A stretch of DNA of 53,946 nucleotides from Chloroflexota bacterium (GTDB lineage: Bacteria; Chloroflexota; Anaerolineae; Promineifilales; Promineifilaceae): assembly GCA_013112725.1 (NCBI GenBank), contig JABFFZ010000031.1:1-53946 (forward strand), written 5' to 3'. The first letter of the stretch is position 1. Each line of letters opens with the position of its first letter. Below the pieces are notes generated by a model. It did no database searches, had not been told where the DNA came from, and worked only from the letters and a program-made list of their open reading frames with translations. Position numbers and translations under genes: made by a program. Of this stretch, positions 34,303-43,386 are shown in pieces.

Positions 34303-36408
34303 ATGGAACAAACAGGTTTACACCAGGAATTTACCCCTTTGCCTTCACCAGGATGGTTACGGCCTTTTCGCTTTGGCTGGCTGCTGTTGGCGCTGCTGGT
34401 CACGGCTGTTGTCCTGCCCGGTCTGGCCGCATACCACGCCTACCTGGTGGCGTTCTACACGGACAGCTTTCAAGACATTGGGCTTGATCCGGGGCGCTAT
34501 GCCGACTATGTGGTCGTTCTAGACACGGTGGTGATTCTGGCCCATTTGCTGCTGGCAGGGCTGATTGTGCGGCGGCGACCCCACGAAGGCATGGCCCTGC
34601 TCACGGCCGTGACGCTGACCGCCAACTGCGCCGTCATCCCCATTGCCGGCTTTGTGCGTACCTTGAACAACGAACCGCTGTTTCAAGCTGCCAGCTACCT
34701 GGTGCTCTACCTGGGGCTGGTGACCAGTGTGTGGATGTTGTATTTGTTCCCGAACGGCCGTTTTGTGCCCCACTGGACGCGGATTACAGCCATAATATGG
34801 GCGCTACTCATCCTGCCGCCGCTGACACTGCCCGGCTCTTTCCTGGACATGAGCCGCTGGCCCTGGCCTGTGCAGGCCGGGCTGCTGCTCTTCTGGTGCG
34901 GCATGGGCGTCTGGGCGCAACTAGACCGGTATGAACATGTGGCCGACCCGGTGCAAAAACAGCAAATGAAATGGGCGGCGTTGGGGCTGTTGGTGGCTGC
35001 CGCCGCCCCCTTCACCTACACCTTTCTGCTTTTCATTTCCCCGGCCGTAGACGTGCCCCACGTGCCGAACCTGTTCCAACAAAGACTAGGAACTGAATTA
35101 TTTACGGCATTGGTAACGGTGCGTTTTGTGGGGCTAACGGCCGTGCGCCTGCTCTCTCTGCTTTTTCCCCTCTTCTTTGCCATTGCCATCTTGCGTTACC
35201 GGCTGTGGGATATTGACCTGCTCATCAATCGCACGCTGGTATACAGCCTGCTCAGCGCCTTTATCATTGGCGCCTACGTGCTGCTAGTGGGACTGGCGGG
35301 GGTCATCTTCCCCCTGCAAAACAACTTTCTCCTGACCATTGCCGCCACCGGCCTGATCGCCGTTCTGTTCCAGCCCCTACGGGCGCGTTTGCAGGCGCGG
35401 GTCAACCTATGGATATATGGCAAACCGGAAGACCCGATGACGGCGCTGGTCAAATTAGGCGCGCAGTTGGAAGCCACGGCCGTACCCGCCCAAACCCTGC
35501 CCACCCTGCTGGAAACCATCGCCCAATCCCTGCCCTCCCCTTATACGGCCATTGCCATGCCCACCATGACCCAGATCATCACCAGTGTGGGCCAGCCCAC
35601 GGCCGTGCCGCCCCATCCCTTTCCCCTATTTCACCAGGCCACAACCATCGGCTGGCTGCTGGTGACACCCGCTACGGCCGAAGGCAGGTTTTCACCCGAC
35701 CAGGAGCAACTGCTGCAAAATATGGCCCGGCAGGTGGGCACGGCCGTCCACATCCGCAAGCTCACCACCGATTTGCAGCAAGCCAACGAACAACTGCGGC
35801 AGACCGAGCAGGCAGAACGGCAGCGGCTGCGCCGCGATCTGCACGATGGCCTCGGCCCGTCTCTGGCTGGCCTGACGCTGAAACTGGACGCCGCCCGTAA
35901 CTACGCCGCTGCCAACCCCATCGCCGCCGACCAACTATTGCAAGAGTACAAGAGCCAAACCGGGGAGATCATCCGGGACATCCGGCGCATCGTGCATGAT
36001 TTACGGCCGTCCGCCCTGGATCAACTGGGGCTGCTTTCAGCTTTACAGGAGTTTGTGGCACAGCATAGCAACGGCCGTACCGAACTATCTCTGACTGCTT
36101 CGGCCGAAATTCCCGCTCTACCCGCCGCCACCGAAGTGGCTGCTTACCGCATTGCTACCGAAGCCATCAGCAACAGCCTGCGCCATGCTCAGGCCAGCCA
36201 TTGCACGGTACAATTGGTATTGGACGGGCATCTTACTTTGCACATCCGTGATGATGGCGCTGGGCTACTCGCCACCTATCAACCAGGCGTCGGCCTCGCC
36301 TCCATGCGCGAACGGGCAGATGAGTTGGGCGGTACGTTTAACATTGTTTCTGATGTAGGGGGTACGGTGGTTACGGCCGTGCTGCCCTTACCAAGTTTGT
36401 ATGACTGA
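34303..36408 (+). CDS. Membrane sensor histidine kinase (LiaS/NarX type)
   Basis: The 701-residue kinase has about eight N-terminal membrane segments (residues 25-360). A GAF-like domain follows (about 385-485, FSPDQEQLLQNMARQVG). The HisKA_3 dimerisation domain has phospho-acceptor His514 in RRDLHDGLGP. The HATPase domain has the N box (YRIATEAISNSLRHA), G1 (DDGAG) and G2 (GVGLASMRERA). All catalytic parts are present. It starts directly at the cytochrome stop and overlaps the response regulator by 8 bases. The large membrane domain could bind a ligand or quinone; the signal is unknown. Confidence 0.92.
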   Translation: MEQTGLHQEFTPLPSPGWLRPFRFGWLLLALLVTAVVLPGLAAYHAYLVAFYTDSFQDIGLDPGRYADYVVVLDTVVILAHLLLAGLIVRRRPHEGMALLTAVTLTANCAVIPIAGFVRTLNNEPLFQAASYLVLYLGLVTSVWMLYLFPNGRFVPHWTRITAIIWALLILPPLTLPGSFLDMSRWPWPVQAGLLLFWCGMGVWAQLDRYEHVADPVQKQQMKWAALGLLVAAAAPFTYTFLLFISPAVDVPHVPNLFQQRLGTELFTALVTVRFVGLTAVRLLSLLFPLFFAIAILRYRLWDIDLLINRTLVYSLLSAFIIGAYVLLVGLAGVIFPLQNNFLLTIAATGLIAVLFQPLRARLQARVNLWIYGKPEDPMTALVKLGAQLEATAVPAQTLPTLLETIAQSLPSPYTAIAMPTMTQIITSVGQPTAVPPHPFPLFHQATTIGWLLVTPATAEGRFSPDQEQLLQNMARQVGTAVHIRKLTTDLQQANEQLRQTEQAERQRLRRDLHDGLGPSLAGLTLKLDAARNYAAANPIAADQLLQEYKSQTGEIIRDIRRIVHDLRPSALDQLGLLSALQEFVAQHSNGRTELSLTASAEIPALPAATEVAAYRIATEAISNSLRHAQASHCTVQLVLDGHLTLHIRDDGAGLLATYQPGVGLASMRERADELGGTFNIVSDVGGTVVTAVLPLPSLYD

Positions 36409-37060
36409 TTCTATCCACATCCTCATTGCCGATGACCACACTTTGTTCCGCGATGGACTAAAGGCGCTGTTCGGCTCCCTGCCGCATACCGAAGTGGTTG
36501 GCGAGGCAGCAACAGGAGCAGAAACTGTGATCCTGGCAGAAAAGTTGCAGCCAGATGTCGTGCTGATGGACATTCAAATGCCCGGGCTAAACGGTATCGA
36601 AGCCACCCGCCGCATTGTGCAAACCAGCCCGCACATAGGTGTGATTATCGTCACCATGTTCGAGGATGATGATTCCGTCTTTGCCGCCATGCGCGCCGGG
36701 GCACGGGGGTACGTGCTAAAAGGGGCCGACCAGGAGGAGATGTTGCGTACCATCCAGGCCGTCGCGCACGGCGAAGCCCTTTTTGGCCCGGCCATCGCCG
36801 CCCGTTTGCAAACCTACTTTTCGCTGCCCAAGCCCCAGGCCTCGGCCGAAGCGTTTCCTGATCTGACCGATCGGGAACGCGAAGTGCTGGCGCTGCTGGC
36901 GCAAGGCTTCAATAATGGCGACATTGCCCGCAGTCTACACATCAGCCAGAAAACGGTGCGCAATCACTGCTCCAACATCTTCAGCAAGCTCCAGGTGGTA
37001 GACCGCGCCCAGGCCATCATCCGGGCAAGAGAAGCAGGGATTGGGCGTGGCAGAACGTGA
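36401..37060 (+). CDS. LuxR/NarL-family response regulator
   Basis: The 219-residue regulator is the partner of the preceding kinase, whose gene it overlaps by 8 bases. The receiver domain has the acidic pair Asp11/Asp12 and phospho-acceptor Asp57 (LMDIQMPG). The C-terminal LuxR helix-turn-helix starts at LTDREREVLALLAQGFNNGDIARSL and continues through QKTVRNHCSNIFSKL. It would control target genes after phosphorylation; targets are not visible. The stop codon is inside the first arm of an 18-base inverted repeat. Confidence 0.94.
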   Translation: MTDSIHILIADDHTLFRDGLKALFGSLPHTEVVGEAATGAETVILAEKLQPDVVLMDIQMPGLNGIEATRRIVQTSPHIGVIIVTMFEDDDSVFAAMRAGARGYVLKGADQEEMLRTIQAVAHGEALFGPAIAARLQTYFSLPKPQASAEAFPDLTDREREVLALLAQGFNNGDIARSLHISQKTVRNHCSNIFSKLQVVDRAQAIIRAREAGIGRGRT

Positions 37061-37101
37061 TGCGTGACGAGTGAAATCAGTCGTCACTCGTCACGCATCA
37101 C
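37057..37101. terminator. 18-base perfect inverted repeat between convergent genes
   Basis: GTGATGCGTGACGAGTGA (37057-37074) pairs with 37084-37101 around a 9-base loop. It contains the stop of the response regulator and the stop of the convergent regulator gene. No T-tract follows, so it may act as a bidirectional 3' stabiliser or weak terminator. Its words recur at 41806-41850 and 49347-49382. Confidence 0.7.
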
Positions 37102-39459
37102 GAGTCTCACCGCTGCCGCCACCGACAGCGTTTCCCCTTCAGTCCACGCCTGAGTAAAGGCCGTTTCGCCAACCTGCGCTCGTAGGAGAGCCAGGTTTTC
37201 TTCGGCTTCGGCCTGGGCAGCCGGGGCGCTGACTTTGCCGATGGCCTGCTGTAATTTGTAAGAGGCGGCAATGAGGCGCACGGCCGTGACCGGATCACCC
37301 AAATGTTGTATGGCTTCCGCCGCACCACCGAGCGAGTTCGCCAATCCGGGCTGGTCGTTCAACTCTTGCCGGATGCGCACGGCTTCCTGAAATGAGGCCA
37401 GCGCCCCGGCATAGTTGCCCAGCGAGAGCTGCACCGTACCCCGGCCGTGCAACGCACGGGATAATGCCCTGGTGTTCTGCGTCTCCCGACTGATCCGCTC
37501 TGTCTCGTGGTAGAGGGCTTCGGCACGGCCGTATTCCTTGAACTGCCAGGCTACAATTGCCAGATTGCTAAGGGTGGAAAGCAGTCTGGCCGGGTCGCCC
37601 AGGCGGCGGCGAATGGCCAATGACCGTTCCAAAAGCGCGCTGGCCCCCACCAACTGGCCCTGGCTGCTGGCCAGAATCGCCAGATTTTCCAATGAGCGGC
37701 TCATGCCCACCTCGTCCCCAATGGTTTCCTGAATCACCAACGCCTGCCCTTGCAAGGTGCGTGCTGTCTCCAGGTCGCCTTGCAGTCGGGCCAGCCAGCC
37801 CGTGTCGTTGAGCAAATGGCCGCGTATCTGGCTGGGCGTATCATCCAATGCCAGCACCTTTTCCAGCCAGTACCGCCCTTCCTGAATGTAACCGCGTGTG
37901 TCCCAGAAGTCGGTTATGGCCTGGGCCAGTTGCATAGCAAAGGGGGCACGGTCTGGGGTTTCCGTCGCCCAGGTCAGGGCAGCGCGCAAGTTATTATGTT
38001 CCAGTTCCAGCCGTTTCATCCAGGCGGCCTGATCGCCGCCTTGCGCCAGCCGGGTGCTGCCCGTTTGCAGCAGTTGTAAATAATGATGGGCATGTGCCTG
38101 GCGGGTGGCTGCCAGGCGGCCACTGGCTTGCAGCTGCTGCCGGGCGTATTCATGCAAGGAGGCCAGCATTTCAAAACGCACGTCGCCAACGGCCGTGACC
38201 TCATACAGCAGCAGGCTCTTTTCCACAAGTAGTTGCAAGGTGGAGCGGATGGTCTGGCTGTCAGGGAGGATGTCACTGGTGGTTAATTGGGTGGTCACGG
38301 CCGTAACCGCTTCCAGATCACAGCCGCCCACAAACACACCCAACGTGTCAAACAGCCAGCACTGCCCCGCCCCCAACAGCGTGTAGCTCCACTCAATGGC
38401 CCCGCTGAGCGACTGCTGGCGCGGGCTGAGGTCACGCGGGCCGCCGGTGAGCGCGGCCAGGCGATGGCGCAGTTGATCTAAAATCTGGCGCGGCGGCAGC
38501 CATTTGGTCTGGGCGGCGGCCATCTCAATAGCCAGCGGCAGGCCATCCAGCCAGGCGCAAATGTGGGCTACATCGGCCATGTTTTCCGGCGTCAGTTGGA
38601 ACTCCAGCCGGGCGGCGCGCGCCCGCTCTTTGAAAAGCTGAATGGACGGGTAACGGCCGTAAAAAGCACCGACCGGCGTTTCCGGCAAATTGTTCACGTC
38701 CGGCAGGGGCAGCGGCGGCACGGGGAATTCATATTCGCCGTAGAGGTGCAGCAGTTCGCGGCTGGTGACCAGCACTTTCAGACCGGCGGCCGCGGCCAGC
38801 CAATCGGTGACAAAGGGGGCGGCGTCTATGACCTGCTCGAAGTTGTCCAGCACCAGCAGCAACCGTTTGGCGGCGAGAAATGTTTTCAGGGTGGCATAGA
38901 GGGGTTGGCCGCTACTGGGAATTTCGCGCACGCCTAAGACCTGGGCCACGGCCGTGACCACCAACGGCGGTTCGCTGATGGGGGCTAAGGGGACAAAGTA
39001 GACTCCATCGGGAAACAACCCGCTTTCGGCCAGCCGGTGGGCGGCGGCAATGCTGAGGCGGGTTTTGCCCACGCCGGGCGGCCCGCTAAGGGTCAGCAGC
39101 CGCACTCCCTCCTCATGCAGCAGGTCGGTTACGGCCGTAACCTCCTGTTTGCGCCCCACAAAACTGGTCAGCGGTGCGGGCAGATGGGTGGTGGGTGTGG
39201 GCGTGGGCACGGCCGTTGCTGGATAGGCAGCCGCATCACCACGCGCAAAACGGACAAACGCTTCCTGTTCGGCCGGGGGGATGTTGAGGGCATTGGCCAG
39301 AGAAAGGGCGAGTTCGGGCGACGGCCGCAGCTCTCCCGCTTCCAACCGGCGCACCATACTCGCCGAACAATGCGCCCGCCGCGCCAACGCTTCCCGCGAC
39401 AAATCCTGCGTTTTCCGCTGCCGTCTGAGCCAAGCGCCAAAAGCATCCTGATCATCCAT
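37084..39459 (-). CDS. XRE-STAND ATPase-TPR transcriptional regulator
   Basis: The 791-residue regulator has an N-terminal XRE helix-turn-helix (about 7-60: LRRQRKTQDLSREALARRA, SASMVRRLEAGE). An NB-ARC/STAND ATPase follows, with Walker A GPPGVGKT at 126-133, Walker B LLLVLDNFEQV and VLVTSRELLHLYGEYEF. A long TPR tail carries ARTLQGQALVIQETIGD-type helices. The start is taken at 39459, where MDDQDAFGAWLRRQR begins the HTH; the frame stays open upstream but encodes nothing typical. TATAAT (plus 39469-39474) sits 9 bases before that ATG, so the message may be leaderless. The ATPase half is related to that of the regulator at 45371. Confidence 0.9.
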   Translation of the reverse strand: MDDQDAFGAWLRRQRKTQDLSREALARRAHCSASMVRRLEAGELRPSPELALSLANALNIPPAEQEAFVRFARGDAAAYPATAVPTPTPTTHLPAPLTSFVGRKQEVTAVTDLLHEEGVRLLTLSGPPGVGKTRLSIAAAHRLAESGLFPDGVYFVPLAPISEPPLVVTAVAQVLGVREIPSSGQPLYATLKTFLAAKRLLLVLDNFEQVIDAAPFVTDWLAAAAGLKVLVTSRELLHLYGEYEFPVPPLPLPDVNNLPETPVGAFYGRYPSIQLFKERARAARLEFQLTPENMADVAHICAWLDGLPLAIEMAAAQTKWLPPRQILDQLRHRLAALTGGPRDLSPRQQSLSGAIEWSYTLLGAGQCWLFDTLGVFVGGCDLEAVTAVTTQLTTSDILPDSQTIRSTLQLLVEKSLLLYEVTAVGDVRFEMLASLHEYARQQLQASGRLAATRQAHAHHYLQLLQTGSTRLAQGGDQAAWMKRLELEHNNLRAALTWATETPDRAPFAMQLAQAITDFWDTRGYIQEGRYWLEKVLALDDTPSQIRGHLLNDTGWLARLQGDLETARTLQGQALVIQETIGDEVGMSRSLENLAILASSQGQLVGASALLERSLAIRRRLGDPARLLSTLSNLAIVAWQFKEYGRAEALYHETERISRETQNTRALSRALHGRGTVQLSLGNYAGALASFQEAVRIRQELNDQPGLANSLGGAAEAIQHLGDPVTAVRLIAASYKLQQAIGKVSAPAAQAEAEENLALLRAQVGETAFTQAWTEGETLSVAAAVRLVMRDE

Positions 39460-39468
39460 AACTGGTGG

Positions 39469-39474
39469 ATTATA
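39469..39474 (-). promoter_or_regulatory. -10 element 9 bases before the XRE-STAND regulator start
   Basis: On the minus strand a perfect TATAAT lies 9 bases before the ATG, leaving no room for a Shine-Dalgarno if transcription starts at the usual distance. No clear -35 is seen. The rest of 39460-39813 has no gene. It holds a GACAGGCGGG/CCCGCCTGTC inverted pair (about 39624-39676) and the terminator at 39714-39746. Confidence 0.5.
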
Positions 39475-39713
39475 GCGAACAAGTGACAGCAAGGCTTGAT
39501 ACAGCAGCAATTCCCAATTTGAAGCCAATCCGGTGTAGGGGTGGGACGGCGCGGGTTCCATTTGGGCAAAACTTAGGGTCTTGTCTCCGCGCCGTCTTAC
39601 CCAGACCCGCCAAAAGGGGGCGAGACAGGCGGGGGCAACGTGTTTTGTCATGGCCAGGGTGCTGGCCCGCCTGTCCCGCCCCTATGCCTCATCTTAAATT
39701 GCTGAAAAATAGA

Positions 39714-39746
39714 AGACCCGAAGGGTTTTGGAAACCCTTCGGGTCT
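39714..39746 (-). terminator. AGACC-GGTCT hairpin terminator, copy 1
   Basis: AGACCCGAAGGGTTT (39714-39728) pairs perfectly with 39732-39746 around TGG. On the minus strand it is followed by TCTATTTTT, so it should end the beta-helix gene transcript. It belongs to a family with copies at 41659-41692 and 43343-43376. Confidence 0.85.
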
Positions 39747-39813
39747 ATTTTCTAGCACGGCGGCAACCAATCGTCGTCACCACCTGTCATTGGGGATAGT
39801 TGGTTCATGGCGA

Positions 39814-41631
39814 TCATGGCCACATCCCCTCCCCGTTTTCATACGCGCCGATGTCACAGCGTTCTTCGCCATCACCGTCCCCTTCCAGGTGACGGCTCCA
39901 ACCGCGCTGGTCTTTTTCCAGCAGTTGGCCTTGCCCGTCCCGGCAGCCGTTGGGGTGCGCCGTTTCCACGGCCGGGCTGCCCAATGGAATGGCGTGTGTC
40001 CAGGTCGGCCCACCGTTGTCTTGCAATGGGCCAAGCTGCGCATCCTGGCCGATGATGTTGCCGGTGGGGTCGCCGCTCACCGTGCAACCGCTCACAGATT
40101 CAATCAGGTTATAACCATCGGAGTAGACAGCGCCAAAGCAATTATCGGGGTTGCTGCCGGTGCGTATATTGTCGGCCAACAGGCTGTTTTGCAGCCGCAC
40201 ATCACCCGCTGCATTTTGGTTAAAGATGCCGCCGCCCGCGCCACGGCCGTCGCCATCCCCATCCGCTTCATTGGCGGCAACGGTCGCATTGTGGAGCGAC
40301 ACATCACCTTGATCATTGTAAATACCGCCCCCATCAATCACTGCCTTATTGGAGGAGATGGTGCTGTTGATCAAGAAAAGATTGGTGTGATTGCCACCGC
40401 CATAGGCATGATTAAAGATACCGGCTCCACGCATGGCGTTGTTGTGGCTCACCGTGCTCTGAACCAGGATCAGGTCGCCATACCAATGATACAGGCCACC
40501 CCCGTCGGGAACAGCGTAGTTGTCGCTGATGGTGGTGCGCGTAATAGTGGTCTCCTCTTGTCCATTATGGAGACCACCGCCAATGCGGGCGCTGTTGTCG
40601 CTAATCTGGCTGTCGGTGATTTCGGCGCTGTCCCCGCGTAAAAAGAGACCGCCGCCACCCTCGCCCACGTTGATGTCCGCCATATTGCCGGTGACGGTGC
40701 TTTCGCTCAGTTTCAAGGTCGCGGCCGTACCCACCAGGATGCCGCCCCCGGCCGTCGCCGCATAATTGTCTTTGATGATGCTCTTGAAAACGTTTAGCCA
40801 GCCGTTGGATACGTACACACCACCGCCATATTCGGCTGAATCATTGCCCTCAACCGTGCTGTGGTCTATGGCCACACCGCCGCTAATCGAATAAATGCCG
40901 CCGCCGTTGCTAAAGTTGCCATTCCCTTTGTTCTCCAAGAGCCAGCTACCACTCACCCACAGGTCAGTATTACTGTTGTAAATGGCCCCACCGAAACCAA
41001 AGCTGCCCTGGGCCTCGTTGTACGCCAGATTGCTGCCGATCACATCTAGCCGCCCACCATCGTTGTAAATGGCCCCGCCACCCCAATAAGTGGAGACGCT
41101 GTGAAGAATCTGGCTGGCGTCCAACGTCAAGACCATGCCCTGATTGTAAATCGCGCCGCCCCGATCGCTTTTGCCGTTGACCAGCGTGACGCCTTCTAAA
41201 CGCACAAAATACGTCACCAGCCGGTGGCCGATGAGGTGAAAAATACGGTCATTGAGCGCGGCCCCGTTGCCGTTAATCACGGTCTCGGCCGCGCCCGCCC
41301 CGCGAATGGTGACGTGGCCGGTAATGTCCAGATCACCTCTGAAAGCGTTGTCATCCGCGCCCACGCGGGTCAGTTTGAAGGTCCCGGCCGGCAAGATGAT
41401 CGTCTCCTCGCAGCCATAATCCCCACCGCAAAAGGCGTTGGATTCCTGCACGGCCGCACGCAGCGTACATGTCCCTTTGCGCGAACCGCAAATGCCATCG
41501 CCGGGATTTTGGTCAGGCAAATCGGCCGTGTCATTCACGGTGAAAATGGTGGCGTTGGCTTTAACAGGGCTGGTCAGGGACAGGAGAAGGACGGTGAGAA
41601 AAAGGCCAATCAACAAGAAGTGGTTGTTCAT
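39814..41631 (-). CDS. Secreted right-handed beta-helix protein with CSLREX-type N terminus
   Basis: The 605-residue exported protein starts at the ATG at 41631, preceded by AGGAG at 6 bases. The signal peptide ends near SPVKA. FTVNDTADLPD followed by GTCTLRAAVQESNA matches the CSLREX domain that opens many surface repeat proteins. The body is a parallel beta-helix of about 15 coils rich in GGGIYN, GGAIYN and STVSxN, similar to polymorphic-outer-membrane/PbH1 repeats. The end is CDIGAYENGEGMWP, without a sorting motif. It is probably a surface or extracellular polysaccharide-binding protein. From 40249 to 42374 there is no ACGGCCGT. Confidence 0.82.
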   Translation of the reverse strand: MNNHFLLIGLFLTVLLLSLTSPVKANATIFTVNDTADLPDQNPGDGICGSRKGTCTLRAAVQESNAFCGGDYGCEETIILPAGTFKLTRVGADDNAFRGDLDITGHVTIRGAGAAETVINGNGAALNDRIFHLIGHRLVTYFVRLEGVTLVNGKSDRGGAIYNQGMVLTLDASQILHSVSTYWGGGAIYNDGGRLDVIGSNLAYNEAQGSFGFGGAIYNSNTDLWVSGSWLLENKGNGNFSNGGGIYSISGGVAIDHSTVEGNDSAEYGGGVYVSNGWLNVFKSIIKDNYAATAGGGILVGTAATLKLSESTVTGNMADINVGEGGGGLFLRGDSAEITDSQISDNSARIGGGLHNGQEETTITRTTISDNYAVPDGGGLYHWYGDLILVQSTVSHNNAMRGAGIFNHAYGGGNHTNLFLINSTISSNKAVIDGGGIYNDQGDVSLHNATVAANEADGDGDGRGAGGGIFNQNAAGDVRLQNSLLADNIRTGSNPDNCFGAVYSDGYNLIESVSGCTVSGDPTGNIIGQDAQLGPLQDNGGPTWTHAIPLGSPAVETAHPNGCRDGQGQLLEKDQRGWSRHLEGDGDGEERCDIGAYENGEGMWP

Positions 41632-41658
41632 CAAATGCTCCTTTTATAGCTTTCGACC

Positions 41659-41692
41659 AGACCCTAAGGGTTTTCTGAAACCCTTAGGGTCT
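41659..41692. terminator. AGACC-GGTCT hairpin, copy 2
   Basis: AGACCCTAAGGGTTT (41659-41673) pairs perfectly with 41678-41692 around TCTG. An outer pair CCAGAC/GTCTGG extends it. It lies between the beta-helix gene and the amine oxidase gene. Confidence 0.8.
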
Positions 41693-41805
41693 TCAGGTCT
41701 GGCAAGAACTATCAGTTGACTACCACTTCAAGATAAGGGGTGAGGTGCGTGTTGTCAGTGTCAAATTATGACACTCTTTTTGACACAAAAGGCGGGGACT
41801 TCGTG

Positions 41806-41845
41806 ATACGTGATGCGTGGCCTGTAAAAAGCCGTTACGCATCAC
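41806..41845. repeat. Border word-repeat with inverted arms (CGTGATGCGT type)
   Basis: CGTGATGCGT pairs with ACGCATCACG across about 18 bases, just downstream of the amine-oxidase stop. The words match 37057-37101 and 49347-49382. Confidence 0.65.
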
Positions 41846-41859
41846 GTCAGGATATGGGT

Positions 41860-43296
41860 TTATTCATGCACGTCCAACGGCACTTCGTTGCGCAGGCCCA
41901 GATGGAGAGCGTAGGCATTTTTGACGGCCGCTACCAGGGCAGCTTCAATCCAGCGGCGGTCGCAGGCGTCATTGGCAAACCAGAGGCGATGGACGGGGCG
42001 GACGATGTTGTCATAGAATCGGCCGCTCATCTCGTGCGGCCGAAACAGTGGCCCAATGCCGCCCGCGTAGGGGTCAAGTGACCAGTCGTGGGAGATGCCA
42101 AATTCAAAGGTGGCGCGGGCTTCGGGGTGGATTTTGCACAAGTCTTGGAGCGCCTGGGCGATGCGCTGTTTTTCGGTCAACATGCTGTAGGCCATGCTGT
42201 CTTGCTCCCAGGCGTAGGAGCCGATGATGACCCCTTTGCCCAGCACGTCATCCTGCCCGGCGGGGGTGTAGACGACGTTGCGAATGGCCAGGTCGGTGAC
42301 GGTGACGCCGTGGGTAATCTGGTATTTGGTCTGCCACCACCGTTCGCTGAACTGCATGAAGATTTTGTGGGCACGGCCGTAATACACATTGCGGATCGTA
42401 TACCACTTATTTTGATCTAGCCCGGTAATCTCCATGTGGCGCAGCAGCACAAAGGGCACGGTGAGGATGCACTCGTCCGCGCGCACCGTTTGGGAGTAAC
42501 CGGTGCTGTCGTGAAAATGGATGGTGACGCCTGTCTCATCCTGCTCAATGGCATGAACTTCCGCACCCAGGCGGATAGATGGCCCCAGGTGAGGGATAAA
42601 AGCGTTGGGCAAAGCCGACGCGCCATCCACAATGTAGACCAGATCGCCAAACACATTTTCGTGATAATGGGAAAACCATTCCAGCAATGAAAAATGGAAG
42701 CGCCCTTCCAGATTCAGCAGTGGGCCGATCATCTCCAGGGCGCTGTCGCTGAGGCTGCTCTGGCGCAAGTAATCTATGAGTGAATAGGAATCGTACTGGG
42801 CGATGAGTTGTTCCCAACCGCCGGGCTGGTTGATCAGGTCAATGAGCGGCTGCATGACGCTTTTGAGCAGTTCGTCCGGCAATTTGTCTTGCTCGTCCGG
42901 GCGCAGTTTGAAGTTGGCTTCGGCCGGGTGGAACTGGCTGCGGCGCAGCCCCACGCCGTTGAGGTAGATGAAGGTGTCCTCGTCGAACATGGGAAACGGC
43001 CGTGTCGCCAACTTGAACCGCTCGTGAATCAAATGCTGCCCCAGGGGGTGTTGGCGCGGGAAACGCATCGCCCCAAATTCACCATAAAGCTGGCCGGGAA
43101 AACCGCGATAGGTGTACACACGCCCGCCTAACCGGTTTTGCGCTTCCAGGATGGTGACGGTGTGCCCGGCCTCTTGCAGCAGCAGAGCGGCCGTCAGCCC
43201 GGCCATGCCCGCGCCAATGATGACGATGTGGCGCAGCGGCTGCCCGGTGGGCGGCAAGCCATTTTTGAGGATAGTTAAACAGTCAATGGGGGGCAT
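41860..43296 (-). CDS. Flavin monoamine oxidase / L-amino-acid oxidase family protein
   Basis: The 478-residue FAD enzyme has dinucleotide motif GAGMAG at 28-33, followed by [16 protein letters not shown], the GG-doublet motif of the amine oxidase (GMC-unrelated, MAO/LAAO) family. The C terminus has [27 protein letters not shown], which resembles the FAD-contact helix (usually GEH/GEx...GWIEGALxSG) but with Asn-Asp in place of Gly-Glu. It would oxidise an amine or L-amino acid to an imine with peroxide release. GGAG lies 7 bases before ATG. It sits alone between surface-protein and holA genes. Confidence 0.83.
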   Translation of the reverse strand: MPPIDCLTILKNGLPPTGQPLRHIVIIGAGMAGLTAALLLQEAGHTVTILEAQNRLGGRVYTYRGFPGQLYGEFGAMRFPRQHPLGQHLIHERFKLATRPFPMFDEDTFIYLNGVGLRRSQFHPAEANFKLRPDEQDKLPDELLKSVMQPLIDLINQPGGWEQLIAQYDSYSLIDYLRQSSLSDSALEMIGPLLNLEGRFHFSLLEWFSHYHENVFGDLVYIVDGASALPNAFIPHLGPSIRLGAEVHAIEQDETGVTIHFHDSTGYSQTVRADECILTVPFVLLRHMEITGLDQNKWYTIRNVYYGRAHKIFMQFSERWWQTKYQITHGVTVTDLAIRNVVYTPAGQDDVLGKGVIIGSYAWEQDSMAYSMLTEKQRIAQALQDLCKIHPEARATFEFGISHDWSLDPYAGGIGPLFRPHEMSGRFYDNIVRPVHRLWFANDACDRRWIEAALVAAVKNAYALHLGLRNEVPLDVHE

Positions 43297-43342
43297 AATA
43301 TACTCCGTATCTGATAGAGAATTCAGTTAGAAGTCGGACAAT

Positions 43343-43376
43343 AGACCTGACAGGTTTTCTGAAACCTGTCAGGTCT
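43343..43376 (-). terminator. AGACC-GGTCT hairpin, copy 3
   Basis: AGACCTGACAGGTTT (43343-43357) pairs perfectly with 43362-43376 around TCTG. It is 10 bases after the holA stop (minus strand) and before the amine oxidase gene. The T-tract is poor, so termination strength is uncertain. Confidence 0.75.
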
Positions 43377-43386
43377 GCCTCACTAT

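Noticed and set aside
39790..40641. 283-codon plus-strand frame opposite the beta-helix gene
   Set aside because: The repetitive beta-helix gene leaves the opposite strand open; the minus-strand protein has a signal peptide and CSLREX start.
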